A DNA stretch of 64,000 nucleotides from Pseudomonas muyukensis (GCF_019139535.1 NZ_CP077073.1:3252501-3316500), one strand, 5' to 3'; shown: positions 1 through 10,154, counted from the first letter of the stretch. Made by a program: numbers and translations. Notes: generated by a model from the sequence alone, not told the origin.

Positions 1-365
1 TCCAGCTCGATGTCGGGGTAGCGCGCCATGAATTCAGCCAGCGCCGGCATCACCAGCCCGGTCACCTGCGGCAGGCTGACGCGCAAGCGCCCGCGTGGGG
101 TGCTGCTGGCCTGGGACAGCGCCTGCTCGGTGGCTTCGATCTCGGCCAGGATGCGCTGGCTGCGCTCGAGAAACAATGCGCCTTCGGCGGTCAGGGTAAT
201 GCTGCGAGTGCTGCGGTGGAACAGGCGCACCCCCAGGCGTTGCTCCAGGCGTGCCACGCGCTTGCCCACCGCCGAGGCGCTGATGCCCAGGGATTGGCCG
301 GCGGCGACGAAACTGCCGGCTTCGGCGATTCGGTTGAACACCACGAAGCCGCTGAGGCTGTCCAT
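1..365 (-). CDS. LysR-family transcriptional regulator (partial, C-terminal part outside the window)
   Basis: The reading frame starts at an ATG at 365 on the minus strand and runs off the left edge, so only about 121 N-terminal residues are visible. They begin MDSLSGFVVF and contain a standard LysR winged helix-turn-helix (roughly residues 1-60, with ASAVGKRVARLEQRLGVRLF as recognition helix and wing), then the start of the linker/effector domain. It is divergent from the MFS exporter at 480, the usual arrangement of a LysR regulator with its target, so it probably controls that gene. The effector is unknown. The family call is secure; the target is inferred from position only. Confidence 0.9.
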   Translation of the reverse strand, partial: MDSLSGFVVFNRIAEAGSFVAAGQSLGISASAVGKRVARLEQRLGVRLFHRSTRSITLTAEGALFLERSQRILAEIEATEQALSQASSTPRGRLRVSLPQVTGLVMPALAEFMARYPDIEL

Positions 366-479
366 GTTGCGCTCCTATTGCGGACATTGGTGTCCGGTAT
401 GAATGGCATTCTAACCGTCTTTTTCCGTAATGCCCCGCTGTCAGAAGATACCCGCCTTGATCGACAGTTGGAGGCATCC

Positions 480-1691
480 ATGCATACACCTTCCCCCGCG
501 GCATGCGCCGCCGAACCTAGCGCCCAGGCGGCGCGGCTGCCCTTGGGTGGGCTGCTGGCCCTGGCCCTGACCGGCTTCATCGCCATCCTCAGCGAGACCC
601 TGCCGGCCGGCCTGCTCGACCAGATCGCCACGGGCATGGGCATCAGCCAGGCCATGGCCGGGCAGTGGGTCACCGCCTACGCGCTGGGCTCGTTGCTCAC
701 GGCGATTCCGCTGGTGACCTTGACCCAGGGCTGGTTTCGGCGCCGGGCCTTGTTGCTGGCCATCGGTGGTTTCGTGCTGGGCAACGGGCTGACCGCTGTT
801 TCAGCGGATAACACCTTGACCTTGCTGCTGCGCTTTCTGACCGGCGCCGCCGCCGGGCTGGCCTGGGGCCTGATCGCCGGCCATGCCCGGCGCATGGTGG
901 CGCCGGCGCAGCAGGGCAAGGCGATGGCTGTGGCGATGCTGGGGCAGCCCATCGCGCTGTCGCTGGGGTTGCCGATCGGCACCTGGCTAGGCGCCTGGCT
1001 GGGCTGGCGCGCCACGTTCGTGTTGGTGACGCTGGCGGCACTGTTGCTGGTGGCTTGGGTGCTGCGGGCGGTGCCGGATTTCCCCGGCCAGGTGGCGGGC
1101 CGACGCCCGGCGGCGCTGGGGGTGTTGCGCACACCTGGGGTGGCGCGGGTGTTGCTGGTGATCCTGGCGTGGATCCTGGGACACAACATTCTCTATACCT
1201 ACATCGTGCCGCTGTTGGCGGCGCTGGGCATGGCGGGCGCGGTCGGCCAGGTGCTGATGACCTTCGGCCTGGCATCGTTGGCCGGCATCGTTCTGGTTGG
1301 CCTGGGCGTGGACCGTCACCTGCGCGCGCTGGTGCTGGCATGCCTGGCAGGCTTTGCCCTGGCCACACTGGCGTTGGGCCAGGTGCAGGGCTCGGCGTGG
1401 CTGATGCATGCCAGCGTGGCGCTGTGGGGCTTGACCTATGGTGGCGCGCCGACCTTGCTGCAGACCGCCTGTGCCGATGCAGCGGGCGAGGGCGGCGATG
1501 TGGCGCAGTCGATGCTGGTGACGGTGTGGAACAGTGCCATCGCCCTGGGCGGGATCATCGGCGGCTTGTTGTTGACCGGGGCCGGGGTGGCATCCTTTGG
1601 CGCGGTGGTGCTGGGGTTGGTCGCCGTGGCCGGGTGGCTGGTGCTAGGCGGGCGCCGGGCCGGGTTCGCCAGTGGCGCCCGGCGGGGATGA
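480..1691 (+). CDS. MFS transporter, DHA1 drug-efflux type
   Basis: A 403-residue integral inner-membrane protein. The start at 480 (MHTPSPAA) is preceded by a good ribosome binding site, GGAGG near 471; the frame is open further upstream but has no comparable site. The sequence is almost wholly hydrophobic helices, consistent with 12 membrane spans. An early [15 protein letters not shown] helix and a charged loop GWFRRRALL after the third helix match DHA1-type proton-driven exporters (the arabinose-efflux/AraJ-like group). Substrate cannot be read from sequence. It is divergent from a LysR regulator gene, with about 115 bp between the two starts, which suggests inducible expression. A REP-like inverted pair follows its stop codon. 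Confidence 0.85.
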   Translation: MHTPSPAACAAEPSAQAARLPLGGLLALALTGFIAILSETLPAGLLDQIATGMGISQAMAGQWVTAYALGSLLTAIPLVTLTQGWFRRRALLLAIGGFVLGNGLTAVSADNTLTLLLRFLTGAAAGLAWGLIAGHARRMVAPAQQGKAMAVAMLGQPIALSLGLPIGTWLGAWLGWRATFVLVTLAALLLVAWVLRAVPDFPGQVAGRRPAALGVLRTPGVARVLLVILAWILGHNILYTYIVPLLAALGMAGAVGQVLMTFGLASLAGIVLVGLGVDRHLRALVLACLAGFALATLALGQVQGSAWLMHASVALWGLTYGGAPTLLQTACADAAGEGGDVAQSMLVTVWNSAIALGGIIGGLLLTGAGVASFGAVVLGLVAVAGWLVLGGRRAGFASGARRG

Positions 1692-1696
1692 TGCGC

Positions 1697-1756
1697 GCCA
1701 GCCAGGCTGGTGCCTACGGGCTGGGAGGGCAAGGCTGTAGGAGCCGGCTTGCTGGC
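1697..1756. repeat. REP-like inverted pair between MFS gene and polB
   Basis: Two related 20-base elements lie in opposite orientation: GCCAGCCAGGCTGGTGCCTA at 1697-1716 and, at 1737-1756, a copy whose reverse complement begins GCCAGCAAGCCGGCTCCTAC. Variants of the same core (GTAGGCGCCAGC...GCTGGCG) recur at about 19301, 30714 and 34782. This is typical of Pseudomonas REP elements and may also act as a transcription terminator for the upstream gene. Confidence 0.6.
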
Positions 1757-1801
1757 ACGGTAGAATCGGCATTTGCGCTCCAGCTTTGCGAGGTTCACGC
1801 G

Positions 1802-4162
1802 GTGCAGTTGCAACGGGGCTTTGTCCTCACCCGTCATTGGCATGACACGCCCGAAGGCGCCTGCGTGGAATTCTGGCTGGCCACCGACCAGGGCCCCAGG
1901 CGGCTACGCCTGGCGCCCCAGCCTTCGGTGGCGTTCATTCCTGCGGCACAGGCCGATCACGCCCGGGCGCTGCTGGCCAACGAGCCGGGCGTCGAGCTCA
2001 AGCCCCTGCACTTGCGTGATTTCGACCAGCGCCCGGTGCTTGGCCTGTACTGCCGTCAGCACCGTCAGCTGATGGCCCTCGAGAAGCGCCTGCGCGGCGC
2101 CGGCATCGAGGTGCTGGAGGCCGATATCCGTCCCCCCGAGCGCTACCTGATGGAACGCTTCATTACCGCCCCGGTGCGTTTTGCCGGCCATCCCGATGCA
2201 CAAGGCACGCTGTGCGACGCCCAGCTCAAGCCCGACCCCGACTACCGCCCGCCACTGCGCCTGGTGTCGCTGGATATCGAGACCAGCGAGCGCGGCGAGC
2301 TGTACAGCATCGCCCTGCAAGGCTGCGGGCAGCGCACGGTGTACATGCTCGGTGCGGTGGAGGGTGAACACCCCGCGGTGGACTTCGAACTGCACTATTG
2401 CGCCGATCGCGTGGCCATGATCGACAGCCTCAACCGTTGGCTGGCCCTGCACGACCCGGATGCGATCATTGGCTGGAACCTGGTGCAGTTCGACCTGCGT
2501 CTGCTTTTCGAACATGCCCGCCAGCTCGAGGTACCCCTGTGCCTGGGCCGCGATGGCGCGCCGCTGCACCTGCGTGAGCATGGCAGTCGCCATCACTTTT
2601 TCGCCGAAGCGCCCGGGCGCTTGCTGATCGACGGTATCGAGGCGTTGCGCTCGGCCACCTGGAGCTTTCCATCCTTCAGCCTGGAAAGCGTCGCCCAGCA
2701 GTTGCTCGGTGAAGGCAAGGCCATCGACACCCCGTACGCGCGCATGGAGGAGATCAACCGGATGTTCGCCGAGGACAAGCCGGCGTTGGCCCGCTACAAC
2801 CTCAAGGACTGCGAACTGGTCACGCGGATCTTCGCCTATACCCGGCTGCTCGACTTCCTGCTGGAGCGCGCGTCGGTCACGGGCCTGGCGGTGGACCGCA
2901 GTGGCGGCTCGGTGGCCGCGTTCTGCCACCTGTACATACCGCACATGCACCGCCTGGGCTATGTCGCCCCCAGTCTGGGCAGCCGTCCGGACGAGGCCAG
3001 CCCTGGTGGCTTCGTGATGGATTCGCGCCCAGGCTTGTATGACTCGGTGCTGGTGCTGGACTACAAGAGCCTGTACCCGTCGATCATCCGGACTTTCCTG
3101 ATCGACCCGGTGGGCCTGGTCGAGGGCTTGCGTCAGCCGCAAGACGCTTTTTCGGTGGAGGGCTTTCGCGGTGCGCGCTTTTCCCGCACCGCGCATTGCC
3201 TGCCGGCCATCGTCGAGCGCGTGTGGCAGGGCCGCGAGGCGGCCAAGCGCGACGGCAACGCGCCGCTGTCACAGGCGCTGAAGATCATCATGAATGCCTT
3301 CTACGGGGTGCTCGGTTCCAGCGGCTGTCGCTTTTTCGATCCTCGCCTGGCGTCGTCGATCACCCTGCGCGGACACCAGATCATGCGCCAGACCCGGGCC
3401 TTGATCGAGGCGCAGGGCTACGACGTGATCTACGGCGACACCGACTCCACGTTCGTCTGGCTCAAGGGCGCGCAGGCCGAAGACGACGCCGCGCGCATTG
3501 GCCGCGCGCTGGTCGCGCAGGTCAACCAGTGGTGGCGTGAGCACCTGCGCGACACCCTTGGGCTGGACAGCGCGTTGGAGCTGCAGTTCGAGACCCACTA
3601 CGCGCGCTTCTTGATGCCGACCATTCGCGGCGCCGAGGAGGGCAGCAAGAAACGCTATGCCGGCCTGGTGCGCCGTGGCGAAGGCGACGGCGACATGGTG
3701 TTCAAGGGCCTGGAGTCGGTGCGTACCGACTGGTCGCCACTGGCCCGGCAGTTCCAGCAGGAGCTCTATGGGCGAATCTTCCGCGGCCAGCCTTATCGCG
3801 AGTATGTGCGCCAGTACGTGCAACGCACCCTGGCAGGCGAGCAGGACGCACTGCTGGTGTATCGCAAGCGCCTGCGCCGGCCATTGGCCGACTACCTGCG
3901 CAATGTGCCGCCGCATGTGCGCGCCGCGCGCCTGGCGGACGACTACAACAGCCGCCTGGGGCGGCCCAGGCAGTACCAGCGCGGTGGCTGGATCAGCTAC
4001 CTGGTCACCACGGCCGGGCCCGAGCCGCTGGAAAACCTGCAGGCGCCGATCGACTACGAGCATTACCTGAGCCGGCAATTGCAACCGGTGGCCGATGCCA
4101 TTCTGCCCTTTGTCGGTGATGACTTCAGCGCCCTGATCGATCAGCAATTGCCGCTGTTTTGA
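1802..4162 (+). CDS. polB: DNA polymerase II (family B)
   Basis: A 786-residue family B DNA polymerase, close to the length of E. coli Pol II (783). The chosen start is GTG at 1802 ([10 protein letters not shown]); the frame is open upstream but that region is REP-like DNA. Visible motifs in order: exonuclease [12 protein letters not shown] (about residues 155-165, catalytic D and E), polymerase motif [12 protein letters not shown] (about 420), motif B region [13 protein letters not shown], and motif [11 protein letters not shown] (about 544-553) with the two catalytic aspartates. The protein should do 3'-5' proofreading and replication restart or lesion bypass on damaged templates. In E. coli the gene is SOS-regulated; I did not see a convincing LexA box here. 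It stands alone, downstream of a REP-like pair. Confidence 0.96.
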   Translation: MQLQRGFVLTRHWHDTPEGACVEFWLATDQGPRRLRLAPQPSVAFIPAAQADHARALLANEPGVELKPLHLRDFDQRPVLGLYCRQHRQLMALEKRLRGAGIEVLEADIRPPERYLMERFITAPVRFAGHPDAQGTLCDAQLKPDPDYRPPLRLVSLDIETSERGELYSIALQGCGQRTVYMLGAVEGEHPAVDFELHYCADRVAMIDSLNRWLALHDPDAIIGWNLVQFDLRLLFEHARQLEVPLCLGRDGAPLHLREHGSRHHFFAEAPGRLLIDGIEALRSATWSFPSFSLESVAQQLLGEGKAIDTPYARMEEINRMFAEDKPALARYNLKDCELVTRIFAYTRLLDFLLERASVTGLAVDRSGGSVAAFCHLYIPHMHRLGYVAPSLGSRPDEASPGGFVMDSRPGLYDSVLVLDYKSLYPSIIRTFLIDPVGLVEGLRQPQDAFSVEGFRGARFSRTAHCLPAIVERVWQGREAAKRDGNAPLSQALKIIMNAFYGVLGSSGCRFFDPRLASSITLRGHQIMRQTRALIEAQGYDVIYGDTDSTFVWLKGAQAEDDAARIGRALVAQVNQWWREHLRDTLGLDSALELQFETHYARFLMPTIRGAEEGSKKRYAGLVRRGEGDGDMVFKGLESVRTDWSPLARQFQQELYGRIFRGQPYREYVRQYVQRTLAGEQDALLVYRKRLRRPLADYLRNVPPHVRAARLADDYNSRLGRPRQYQRGGWISYLVTTAGPEPLENLQAPIDYEHYLSRQLQPVADAILPFVGDDFSALIDQQLPLF

Positions 4163-4240
4163 CAGGTGGTAGTCATCTAGCGCCTGAACAAGCCAGCCAG
4201 CCAGTAGTTTCGCGTTCTCAATCATTGAGGAGAAGGCGAA

Positions 4241-7200
4241 ATGACCAGCACGCTCGACCAGCCGCGCAACGCGGTGGATACGCTCGCACTGGAGCAGGCC
4301 TATCAGGATGGCCTGATCGCCAAACGCTTGCCGGCCTGGATCGGCAAACTGACAGTGGCCAAGCCAACGGACCAGAACATCCCTGCCACCGGCCTTTACC
4401 AGGCACAACACACCGCCCTGCACGAGGCCTTCAAGACCAGCTTGCGCTGTCGCCATCGCTTGGCCGCCGAGCTCAAGCGCATCCAGGGCATCGACCAGTT
4501 TGCCAAGCCGTTGTTGCAGCGGGCAATGCGTGAGCGGTTTGGCACGGGGGGTGATATCGACCAGCTGTTCTTGCGTATCTATTACTTTGCGGTCTCCTCC
4601 AAGCCTGAAGGGGCTGCGGGGCGTCAGCCACAAATGGAGAAGGATTACTACGACATCCCCTTGCTTGAAGCGGCGTTGTACAACTTTTCCCAGGTCGAGA
4701 CGACCGCCGCTGGGCAGCCGCGAGACAATTGCGTGGTCGACAGCAAAGGCGTCACCTTGCAGCGACCGACAGCCGTCGAGTTTGCCGGCCTGTGTCGGGT
4801 GCTGGACCTGGGCGAGCGCTACCAGCGGCACCTCGATGGCATCCTCCAGGCATCCACCGCGCATACCGCCAGCGGCCATGCGGTCGCTGCAAGCTTGCAG
4901 GAGCGTTACCGCAGCGAGATGTTGATCGCCGCGTGCAAGGCCAAGTCCGAAGGCGTGTTGCAGGCCGGTGAACTGGCGCTGATCATCGAGCTGTGCCAGA
5001 AGGGCAAGCCAGGCACGCTGAGCGAAGCACCGGTGATCGCCAAGCAGATGCAGGCGTTTGGCTGCGACCTGCAGCAGATCGTGGTACTCGATGTTGTCCG
5101 CCAGGGATGGCTGTTCGATTCCAGCCAGAAGGTACTGGTGTACATCCCCGGCGACCCCCAGGGCCCCTGGAGTGTGGCCGCCGACCTGGAGGCGTTCACC
5201 CGCAAAGTGCTGGGCAAGCGCCTGCGCAACAAGCCTTACCGGCAGTTCTTCAGCCGCTTCGTGCGGCGTCGCGACAGCCGCAGGTTCTTCGCCAAGGTGG
5301 CCGAGAAACTGGAGGGCGTCGCCGCCTTCGCCACCCGCGAGATGGACCAGCATATGCGTGGTTACGCGCTGCCGCTGTTCGATCAGTTGGCCAAGGACGC
5401 TATCGCGCAGATCAAGGACGATGCCGCGGTGATCGCCGTGCCCGCAGGCAAGATCGATCGGCAACTTCAGCGCGAGCATCGCCAGCAACTGGAGACCGAA
5501 GGTTGGACGCTGCTGGGCTTGGCGGCGCTGTTTGTCCCGGCCTTGGGCGCCTTGCTGCTGGCCGTCATGGTCTGGGATCTGCTCGATGAGCTGTTCCAGG
5601 CGGTCGAGGACTGGCGAGAGGGCGACACCAGTGCGGCCTTGGATCATGTGCTGAACATCGCCAGGACCGTGGCGGCGATCGGCGTCACCGCCGCGCTGGT
5701 CGGTGGCGTGAGCCGTGCTTGGAACGCGCTGGACAAACTGGTGCCAGCGCGCCTGGAAACGGGCGGCGAGAAGCTGTGGAACGGTGATGTCACGCCGTTT
5801 CGCGCGGCGCCGCCACCCGCGCTTGCCAGCCTCGACGAGCAAGGCGTGTATCGGCTGGGTGAGCGCAGTTGGGTAAGCATGGAGGGGCAGTACTACGCGG
5901 TGCGTCAGCGCGCCAGCGACGAGCAGTGGCAACTGCTGCCACGCCAGGGCCATGGCCCAGTGCTGCGTGGCAATGGGGCTGGGGCCTGGCGGGTATGGAG
6001 CGAGCAACCGGTCGAGTGGAATGACACCTACCGCATGTTTCGTCGCCTCGAAGGGCCGTTCAGCCAGCTGGACGATGGCCAGATCGACCAGGCGATGCGT
6101 ATTCATGGCTTGAATGCCGATCACCTGCGCGCATTGCATGTGTACGGCAAGGCGCCGGAGCCCGGGCTGGCGGATACCGTGAGCCGGCTGTTGCTCCAGC
6201 GACGGGTGGAGGACCTGGTCGGCGCGCTGCGTGCCGCGCAGGATACCGACGACCTTGAACTGTTGGACAAGGTCAAGGCGCTGCCGGGCGCGGCCGGCAA
6301 GCAAGGGCAGGCGTTGGCCGAACACGCCTGGGAACAGCGGCGCACATTGCTGCGGCAACTGTACGATGAAACACAGGCCACCGATGATCAGGCCACCCTG
6401 GCACTGCGCAAGGTGTTTCCCCGCCTGCACCGGTTTGCCGTGAGGCAATTGCTGGGGGCGGCCACGCAGGCCGATCGCGATTACCTCGACAGCACACACA
6501 AACTGCCGTTCCAGCTGGTCCAGGCCGCACGGGTCAGCATGCTGCACATCAGGGTCACCCGGGCCTGCGAAGCCCTGTACTTCGACGTGCCGCAGACCCT
6601 CGACCTGGCCAGGGTGGTCCTGGGCATGCTGGAAACACGCAGCGCCTGGGCGGCCAGGCCGCACGTGCGGCTGTTCGACGGCGAGGCGTTGCAACCCTTG
6701 CTGAGCATGGCCGGCGCTGGACGCAGCTACCGACTGATCCACCAGGATGGCCTGTTCAGCCTGGAGGATGCCCTGGGTATTGGCCTGGCAGGGCCGGATG
6801 AGTTGTTCAATGTACTGGTCAGCGCCCTGCAAGCGCAGGACTTCTCGACACTGGGCGTGGAGGCGCCTCATGCCCTTAATTTGCGCCGGATGCTGGCCCG
6901 GCAATTGCCTGGGCAAAGGCCATTGATCGCCAAGCTGTTAGGCAAGGACGAGGCGGCGACGAGCTTTGTCGCGCCTCAGCGTCTTGATGACGGCAGGCTT
7001 GGCTATCCCCTGGGCGGCAATACCCTCAGTAGCCAGGGCCGGGCGGGTGAGCGTCCGCGCTCGCTGGCGGCGCGGTTGCGTGATTTGTACCCTGCGTACA
7101 GCAATGCGCAGATCGAGCAGTGGCTACTGCGGATGCACCTGGCAGGGCGTCCGGCCAGCGAGGAACTGGCGGTGCTCGAGCAGCAGGCGCAGCTGTTGGG

Positions 7201-8761
7201 CGATAGCTTGAAACAGTGGGAGCGAGGGGGGCTGCTGGGCGGCGACCGGCAGTCACGGGGCCGTTTCAGGAAGGCGATCTTGGAATGCTGGCGAGAAATC
7301 ATCCCGGGTCGCATCCACGGCGATGATCTGCACGTGGAAGTCACCTGGACCTTTACTGGAGAACCGTTGCGGTCGCTGCCGCCGTTGCCGGTGCAGGTGA
7401 GCTTGCCCCATGTACGCAACATCGCCCTGCGGGCATTGAAACTCAAGGAAGTGCCTGATGATTTTCTGCGCGCCTTCCCCAACTTGCGCGCCTTGGAAGT
7501 GACGGGCAGCAAGCTGCAGCGCCTGCCTTTCAGCTTGATCCTGAGGCCTGCGCTACGGGTGCTGGATTTCTCGGATAACCGCATCACCCTGGACGGGGCG
7601 CAGGCCGCAGTGCTCGGCGGATGCAAGTCGCTGGTCTATCTCAATCTGTCGGGCAACCCCCTGGGGGACGGACTTTCGGTGACCACCATGACCCAACTGA
7701 GCGAACTGCACCTGCGCAGGACGCAGCTCGAGCAGCTGCCTTTGGGGGTGCTGGCCAACCCTAATCTGTATCTGCTCGACTTGACAGGGAACAACATCGG
7801 CGAGCTGCCGCAGGGCTTCTTGCGCTCGGCCTTGTGGCGCGAAGGCTACGTGGACCTCACGGACAACCCGGTGACTGTCCGGCAGAACACCAGTTGGCAG
7901 GAAGAATGGGAGACGCCCTACGACAGCCAGGTGCCTTATCACTTGCACTGGCTTGACCGCGTTGACGTGGAGTTGCGCGACACCCTGGCGTCCGCCTGGG
8001 CGAGTATCGAAATCATGGAGGGGTCGGACAACTTCCTGCAGTTGCTGGCGGCGCTGACACGTTCGGCCGACTTCAAGGGCGCCGACACCTTCAAGTACCT
8101 GGCTGCGCGGGCCCTGGATCTGATGGAAAGCATGATCGACAACGCCCAACTGGCCAAGGAACTGTTCGATAACGCGCTGGTGGAAAACTGCGCGGACAAT
8201 TCCACGGCGGTGTTCAGTGACCTGGAGGTGCGCAAGCTGTTGTGGCAGACCACCCATGACCTGCCCAAGGCCCAGCGCGGCCAGGCCCTGGTCAGGCTGT
8301 CACGGCGGCTGTGGCGGTTGGAAATGGTCAAGCACTATGCCTGGCTGGATGCGTCGCGAACCCTGCAGGGGCAGCGCGAGTCGCTTGAAGTGGCGCTGAT
8401 CTATTGCCTGCAATTGCGCGATGCACTGGACCTGCCCATCGGTGTGCGCAGCATGCGATTCGCCAATGCCGTGGTGGTCGCGGCTGAAGACATCGCGCAA
8501 ACCCGGCACTTGGTCCTCAGTGGCGAGACGCCGGATACGCTGGCGGTGTGGATGCTTGAGCGCAATTTCTGGCAGGAGTATGTCGCCGAGACCTACGCAG
8601 ACCTGCTGAAACTCCCCCAGTCGTTCCACGACCAGTCGGCGGCGCTGGCCGCGCAATCGGCACCGGACTCAGCGTTCGACGTGTTGCAGGCGCAGACCGA
8701 GCAGTGGACTTACCAGCAGAAGTACAGCCTGACGATCGAGGCGCTGAACCGCTGGCCCTAA
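4241..8761 (+). CDS. Large LRR toxin/effector with C-terminal NEL-type (IpaH-like) E3 ubiquitin ligase domain
   Basis: A 1,506-residue protein preceded by a strong site (GAGGAGAAGG) before ATG 4241. The N-terminal half resembles the 'dermonecrotic toxin'/DUF6543 region of large Pseudomonas toxins, with hydrophobic, potentially membrane-inserting stretches near residues 425-447 and 470-490. Leucine-rich repeats occupy about 1047-1213 (units such as LRVLDFSDNRI, LVYLNLSGNPL, LYLLDLTGNNI). The C-terminal ~290 residues match the NEL domain of IpaH/SspH effectors, including the catalytic C-x-D motif in ENCADNSTAVF (C1317, D1319). NEL ligases form a thioester with ubiquitin and transfer it to host proteins chosen by the LRR. 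Such a product is expected to act in eukaryotic cells. No secretion genes or chaperone lie next to it, and no classical signal peptide is seen. Family assignment is firm; host, secretion route and target are unknown. Confidence 0.88.
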   Translation: MTSTLDQPRNAVDTLALEQAYQDGLIAKRLPAWIGKLTVAKPTDQNIPATGLYQAQHTALHEAFKTSLRCRHRLAAELKRIQGIDQFAKPLLQRAMRERFGTGGDIDQLFLRIYYFAVSSKPEGAAGRQPQMEKDYYDIPLLEAALYNFSQVETTAAGQPRDNCVVDSKGVTLQRPTAVEFAGLCRVLDLGERYQRHLDGILQASTAHTASGHAVAASLQERYRSEMLIAACKAKSEGVLQAGELALIIELCQKGKPGTLSEAPVIAKQMQAFGCDLQQIVVLDVVRQGWLFDSSQKVLVYIPGDPQGPWSVAADLEAFTRKVLGKRLRNKPYRQFFSRFVRRRDSRRFFAKVAEKLEGVAAFATREMDQHMRGYALPLFDQLAKDAIAQIKDDAAVIAVPAGKIDRQLQREHRQQLETEGWTLLGLAALFVPALGALLLAVMVWDLLDELFQAVEDWREGDTSAALDHVLNIARTVAAIGVTAALVGGVSRAWNALDKLVPARLETGGEKLWNGDVTPFRAAPPPALASLDEQGVYRLGERSWVSMEGQYYAVRQRASDEQWQLLPRQGHGPVLRGNGAGAWRVWSEQPVEWNDTYRMFRRLEGPFSQLDDGQIDQAMRIHGLNADHLRALHVYGKAPEPGLADTVSRLLLQRRVEDLVGALRAAQDTDDLELLDKVKALPGAAGKQGQALAEHAWEQRRTLLRQLYDETQATDDQATLALRKVFPRLHRFAVRQLLGAATQADRDYLDSTHKLPFQLVQAARVSMLHIRVTRACEALYFDVPQTLDLARVVLGMLETRSAWAARPHVRLFDGEALQPLLSMAGAGRSYRLIHQDGLFSLEDALGIGLAGPDELFNVLVSALQAQDFSTLGVEAPHALNLRRMLARQLPGQRPLIAKLLGKDEAATSFVAPQRLDDGRLGYPLGGNTLSSQGRAGERPRSLAARLRDLYPAYSNAQIEQWLLRMHLAGRPASEELAVLEQQAQLLGDSLKQWERGGLLGGDRQSRGRFRKAILECWREIIPGRIHGDDLHVEVTWTFTGEPLRSLPPLPVQVSLPHVRNIALRALKLKEVPDDFLRAFPNLRALEVTGSKLQRLPFSLILRPALRVLDFSDNRITLDGAQAAVLGGCKSLVYLNLSGNPLGDGLSVTTMTQLSELHLRRTQLEQLPLGVLANPNLYLLDLTGNNIGELPQGFLRSALWREGYVDLTDNPVTVRQNTSWQEEWETPYDSQVPYHLHWLDRVDVELRDTLASAWASIEIMEGSDNFLQLLAALTRSADFKGADTFKYLAARALDLMESMIDNAQLAKELFDNALVENCADNSTAVFSDLEVRKLLWQTTHDLPKAQRGQALVRLSRRLWRLEMVKHYAWLDASRTLQGQRESLEVALIYCLQLRDALDLPIGVRSMRFANAVVVAAEDIAQTRHLVLSGETPDTLAVWMLERNFWQEYVAETYADLLKLPQSFHDQSAALAAQSAPDSAFDVLQAQTEQWTYQQKYSLTIEALNRWP

Positions 8762-8941
8762 GGCGCACCCGCGCGGTCAGTTGGACTATGCTCAGTGCGT
8801 AAAGGCGTTGCCGCAGGAGCCGGTAATGGCCAGTAACCTTTTGCCCGCGCCGAAGGCTGGCCAGCTGGTTTAGGCTCCCGCGTCGGATCTTTCTCCCGGA
8901 TCCGTAGTCTTTTGGTTTATCGACAACACAAGGAGATGCGC

Positions 8942-9502
8942 ATGCTCGTCCGGTCACTGACCCTCGCCACCTTGCTCGCGGTAGCCGGCCCTTTGTACGC
9001 CGCCGACAGTGACGCACCATTGGCCAAGGAACTGGGCAAGGCCAGGCCGTTGGTGGTGATCGCGCCCAGTAGCGCCGACCCGACCCTGCGTGGCCTGGAA
9101 GAGGCGCTGAAGGACCCCGCCACCAAGGCCGGCTTCACTGAGCGCAACCTGGTGCTGTTCAGCGTCGCCCAGATGATGGGCAAGCGCGAGGACAAGAACC
9201 TCGAGCAGCAGGCCACCATGGCCCTGATCCGCGAACTCAAGCTGGGCGCGAGCAAGGGCACCAAGGTCATCCTGGTGGGCAAGGACGGTGAGCGGCATAT
9301 GCTCAAGGACGACGACAGCGGCGAGAAACTCGACCCGCAGGTGATCTTCAAGGCTGTCGATGAGCTGCCGGCCAGCGAAAAGGCGGTGACCGTGCCAGAG
9401 CCGGTAGCTGCCGCCCCCGCCGAGCCCAAGGCCAAGGACAGCAAGGCCAAGCCTGGCAAGCCCGCCAAGCCTGCCGCGCCGCCCAAGCCACTCGAGGATT
9501 GA
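8942..9502 (+). CDS. Secreted DUF4174-type protein with Lys/Ala/Pro-rich tail
   Basis: A 186-residue protein with a clear signal peptide (MLVRSLTLATLLAVAGPLYA, cleavage about residue 20). AAGGAG at 8930-8935 is correctly spaced for ATG 8942; an ATG at 8936 in the same frame overlaps that site. The central region (PLVVIAPSSADPTLRGLEEAL ... RNLVLFSV ... KVILVGKDGERHM) looks like a thioredoxin-like DUF4174 domain, without a CxxC pair. The last ~45 residues are low complexity (repeated K/A/P). It lies just upstream of the EGKCG precursor operon but is separated by about 160 bp with its own promoter-sized gap. Function unknown; DUF4174 assignment is moderate. Confidence 0.72.
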   Translation: MLVRSLTLATLLAVAGPLYAADSDAPLAKELGKARPLVVIAPSSADPTLRGLEEALKDPATKAGFTERNLVLFSVAQMMGKREDKNLEQQATMALIRELKLGASKGTKVILVGKDGERHMLKDDDSGEKLDPQVIFKAVDELPASEKAVTVPEPVAAAPAEPKAKDSKAKPGKPAKPAAPPKPLED

Positions 9503-9634
9503 CCGCCAGGGCGCGGCTCGCCCTGTGCCGGGCCGTGCTCTGTATCACTGTGTATCTACCCGCCGCCACGACCTACTGGCATACAAAACCCCCTCTGTCG
9601 CGATACACCGACGACACACTGCTGCGGCCAAATG

Positions 9635-9659
9635 GCTCCACTTTCCAACCAAGTGGAGC
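9635..9659 (+). promoter_or_regulatory. Perfect hairpin that buries the ribosome binding site of the EGKCG precursor gene
   Basis: GCTCCACTT (9635-9643) and AAGTGGAGC (9651-9659) form a perfect 9-bp stem with a 7-base loop. The 3' arm contains GGAG (9655-9658), which is the only Shine-Dalgarno sequence for the ATG at 9666, seven bases downstream. The structure would hide the initiation site unless it is melted or bound. The hairpin is seen directly; a regulatory role is inference. Confidence 0.6.
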
Positions 9660-9665
9660 AACACC

Positions 9666-10154
9666 ATGAAAACGCGCAATACGCTCGGCCTGCTCGGCGC
9701 CACCCTGATCGGTGGCATGGTCCTGGGCAACACCGCCTTTGCCGTGGAACCGCTGGCCCAGGGTTACCAGCTGGCCGCCGCCAAGACTCCGGGGGAGGGC
9801 AAGTGCGGTGAAGGCAAATGCGGCGCCAGCGGCAAGGCCACCCAGGGCGAAGGCAAGTGTGGCGAGGGCAAATGTGGTGCCAGCGCCAAGGCCGGTGCCG
9901 AGGGCAAGTGCGGGGAAGGCAAGTGCGGCGATGCCTCGTTCGCCCGCACCGACAGCAACCACGATGGCAAGGTTTCCCGCGAGGAGTTCCTCGCCGTGGC
10001 CAAGGATCGTGCCGGCGACTTCGAGAAGATCGACCGCAATCACGACGGCTTCATCTCCGAACAGGAAGCCTATGACCACCTGGCCGGGATCTTCAAGGCC
10101 AATGGCAAGGCCATGCCTGATGGGCTGTTCAGCCACCTGAGCAACAAATCCTGA
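9666..10154 (+). CDS. hvfA: EGKCG-repeat RiPP precursor (HvfA/bufferin-like) with two EF-hand motifs
   Basis: A 162-residue exported protein. Signal peptide: residues 1-26 (ending NTAFA). Six EGKCG motifs follow as three tandem pairs, with all six cysteines at 47, 52, 65, 70, 82 and 87. After them come two canonical EF-hand loops: D96-x-N98-x-D100-G-K102 ... E107 and D123-x-N125-x-D127-G-F129 ... E134. The next two genes encode a DUF692 enzyme and a DUF2063 protein, the pair that in Haemophilus HvfABC modifies EGKCG cysteines to oxazolone/thioamide groups in copper-binding peptides. Here the peptide probably becomes a periplasmic or secreted metal-binding RiPP. The fused calcium-type EF-hands are unusual for a precursor of this type. 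The start at 9666 has GGAG inside a hairpin. Confidence 0.85.
   Translation: MKTRNTLGLLGATLIGGMVLGNTAFAVEPLAQGYQLAAAKTPGEGKCGEGKCGASGKATQGEGKCGEGKCGASAKAGAEGKCGEGKCGDASFARTDSNHDGKVSREEFLAVAKDRAGDFEKIDRNHDGFISEQEAYDHLAGIFKANGKAMPDGLFSHLSNKS

Noticed and set aside
1692..1801. LexA (SOS) box upstream of polB
   Set aside because: No CTGT-N8-ACAG element was found; the region is mainly REP-like sequence.
1055..1801. N-terminal extension of PolB upstream of 1802
   Set aside because: The open frame overlaps the MFS gene and REP-like DNA; the GTG at 1802 gives the normal family length.
3269..6916. A 1,215-codon open frame on the minus strand opposite polB and the NEL toxin gene
   Set aside because: It spans two well-supported genes on the other strand, is rich in Gln/His/Ala/Gly as expected from GC-biased antisense frames, and has no recognisable domain.
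9780..9935. Short tandem DNA repeats considered as a CRISPR array or minisatellite
   Set aside because: They are in-frame codons of the EGKCG motifs in a secreted protein gene and lack unique spacers.
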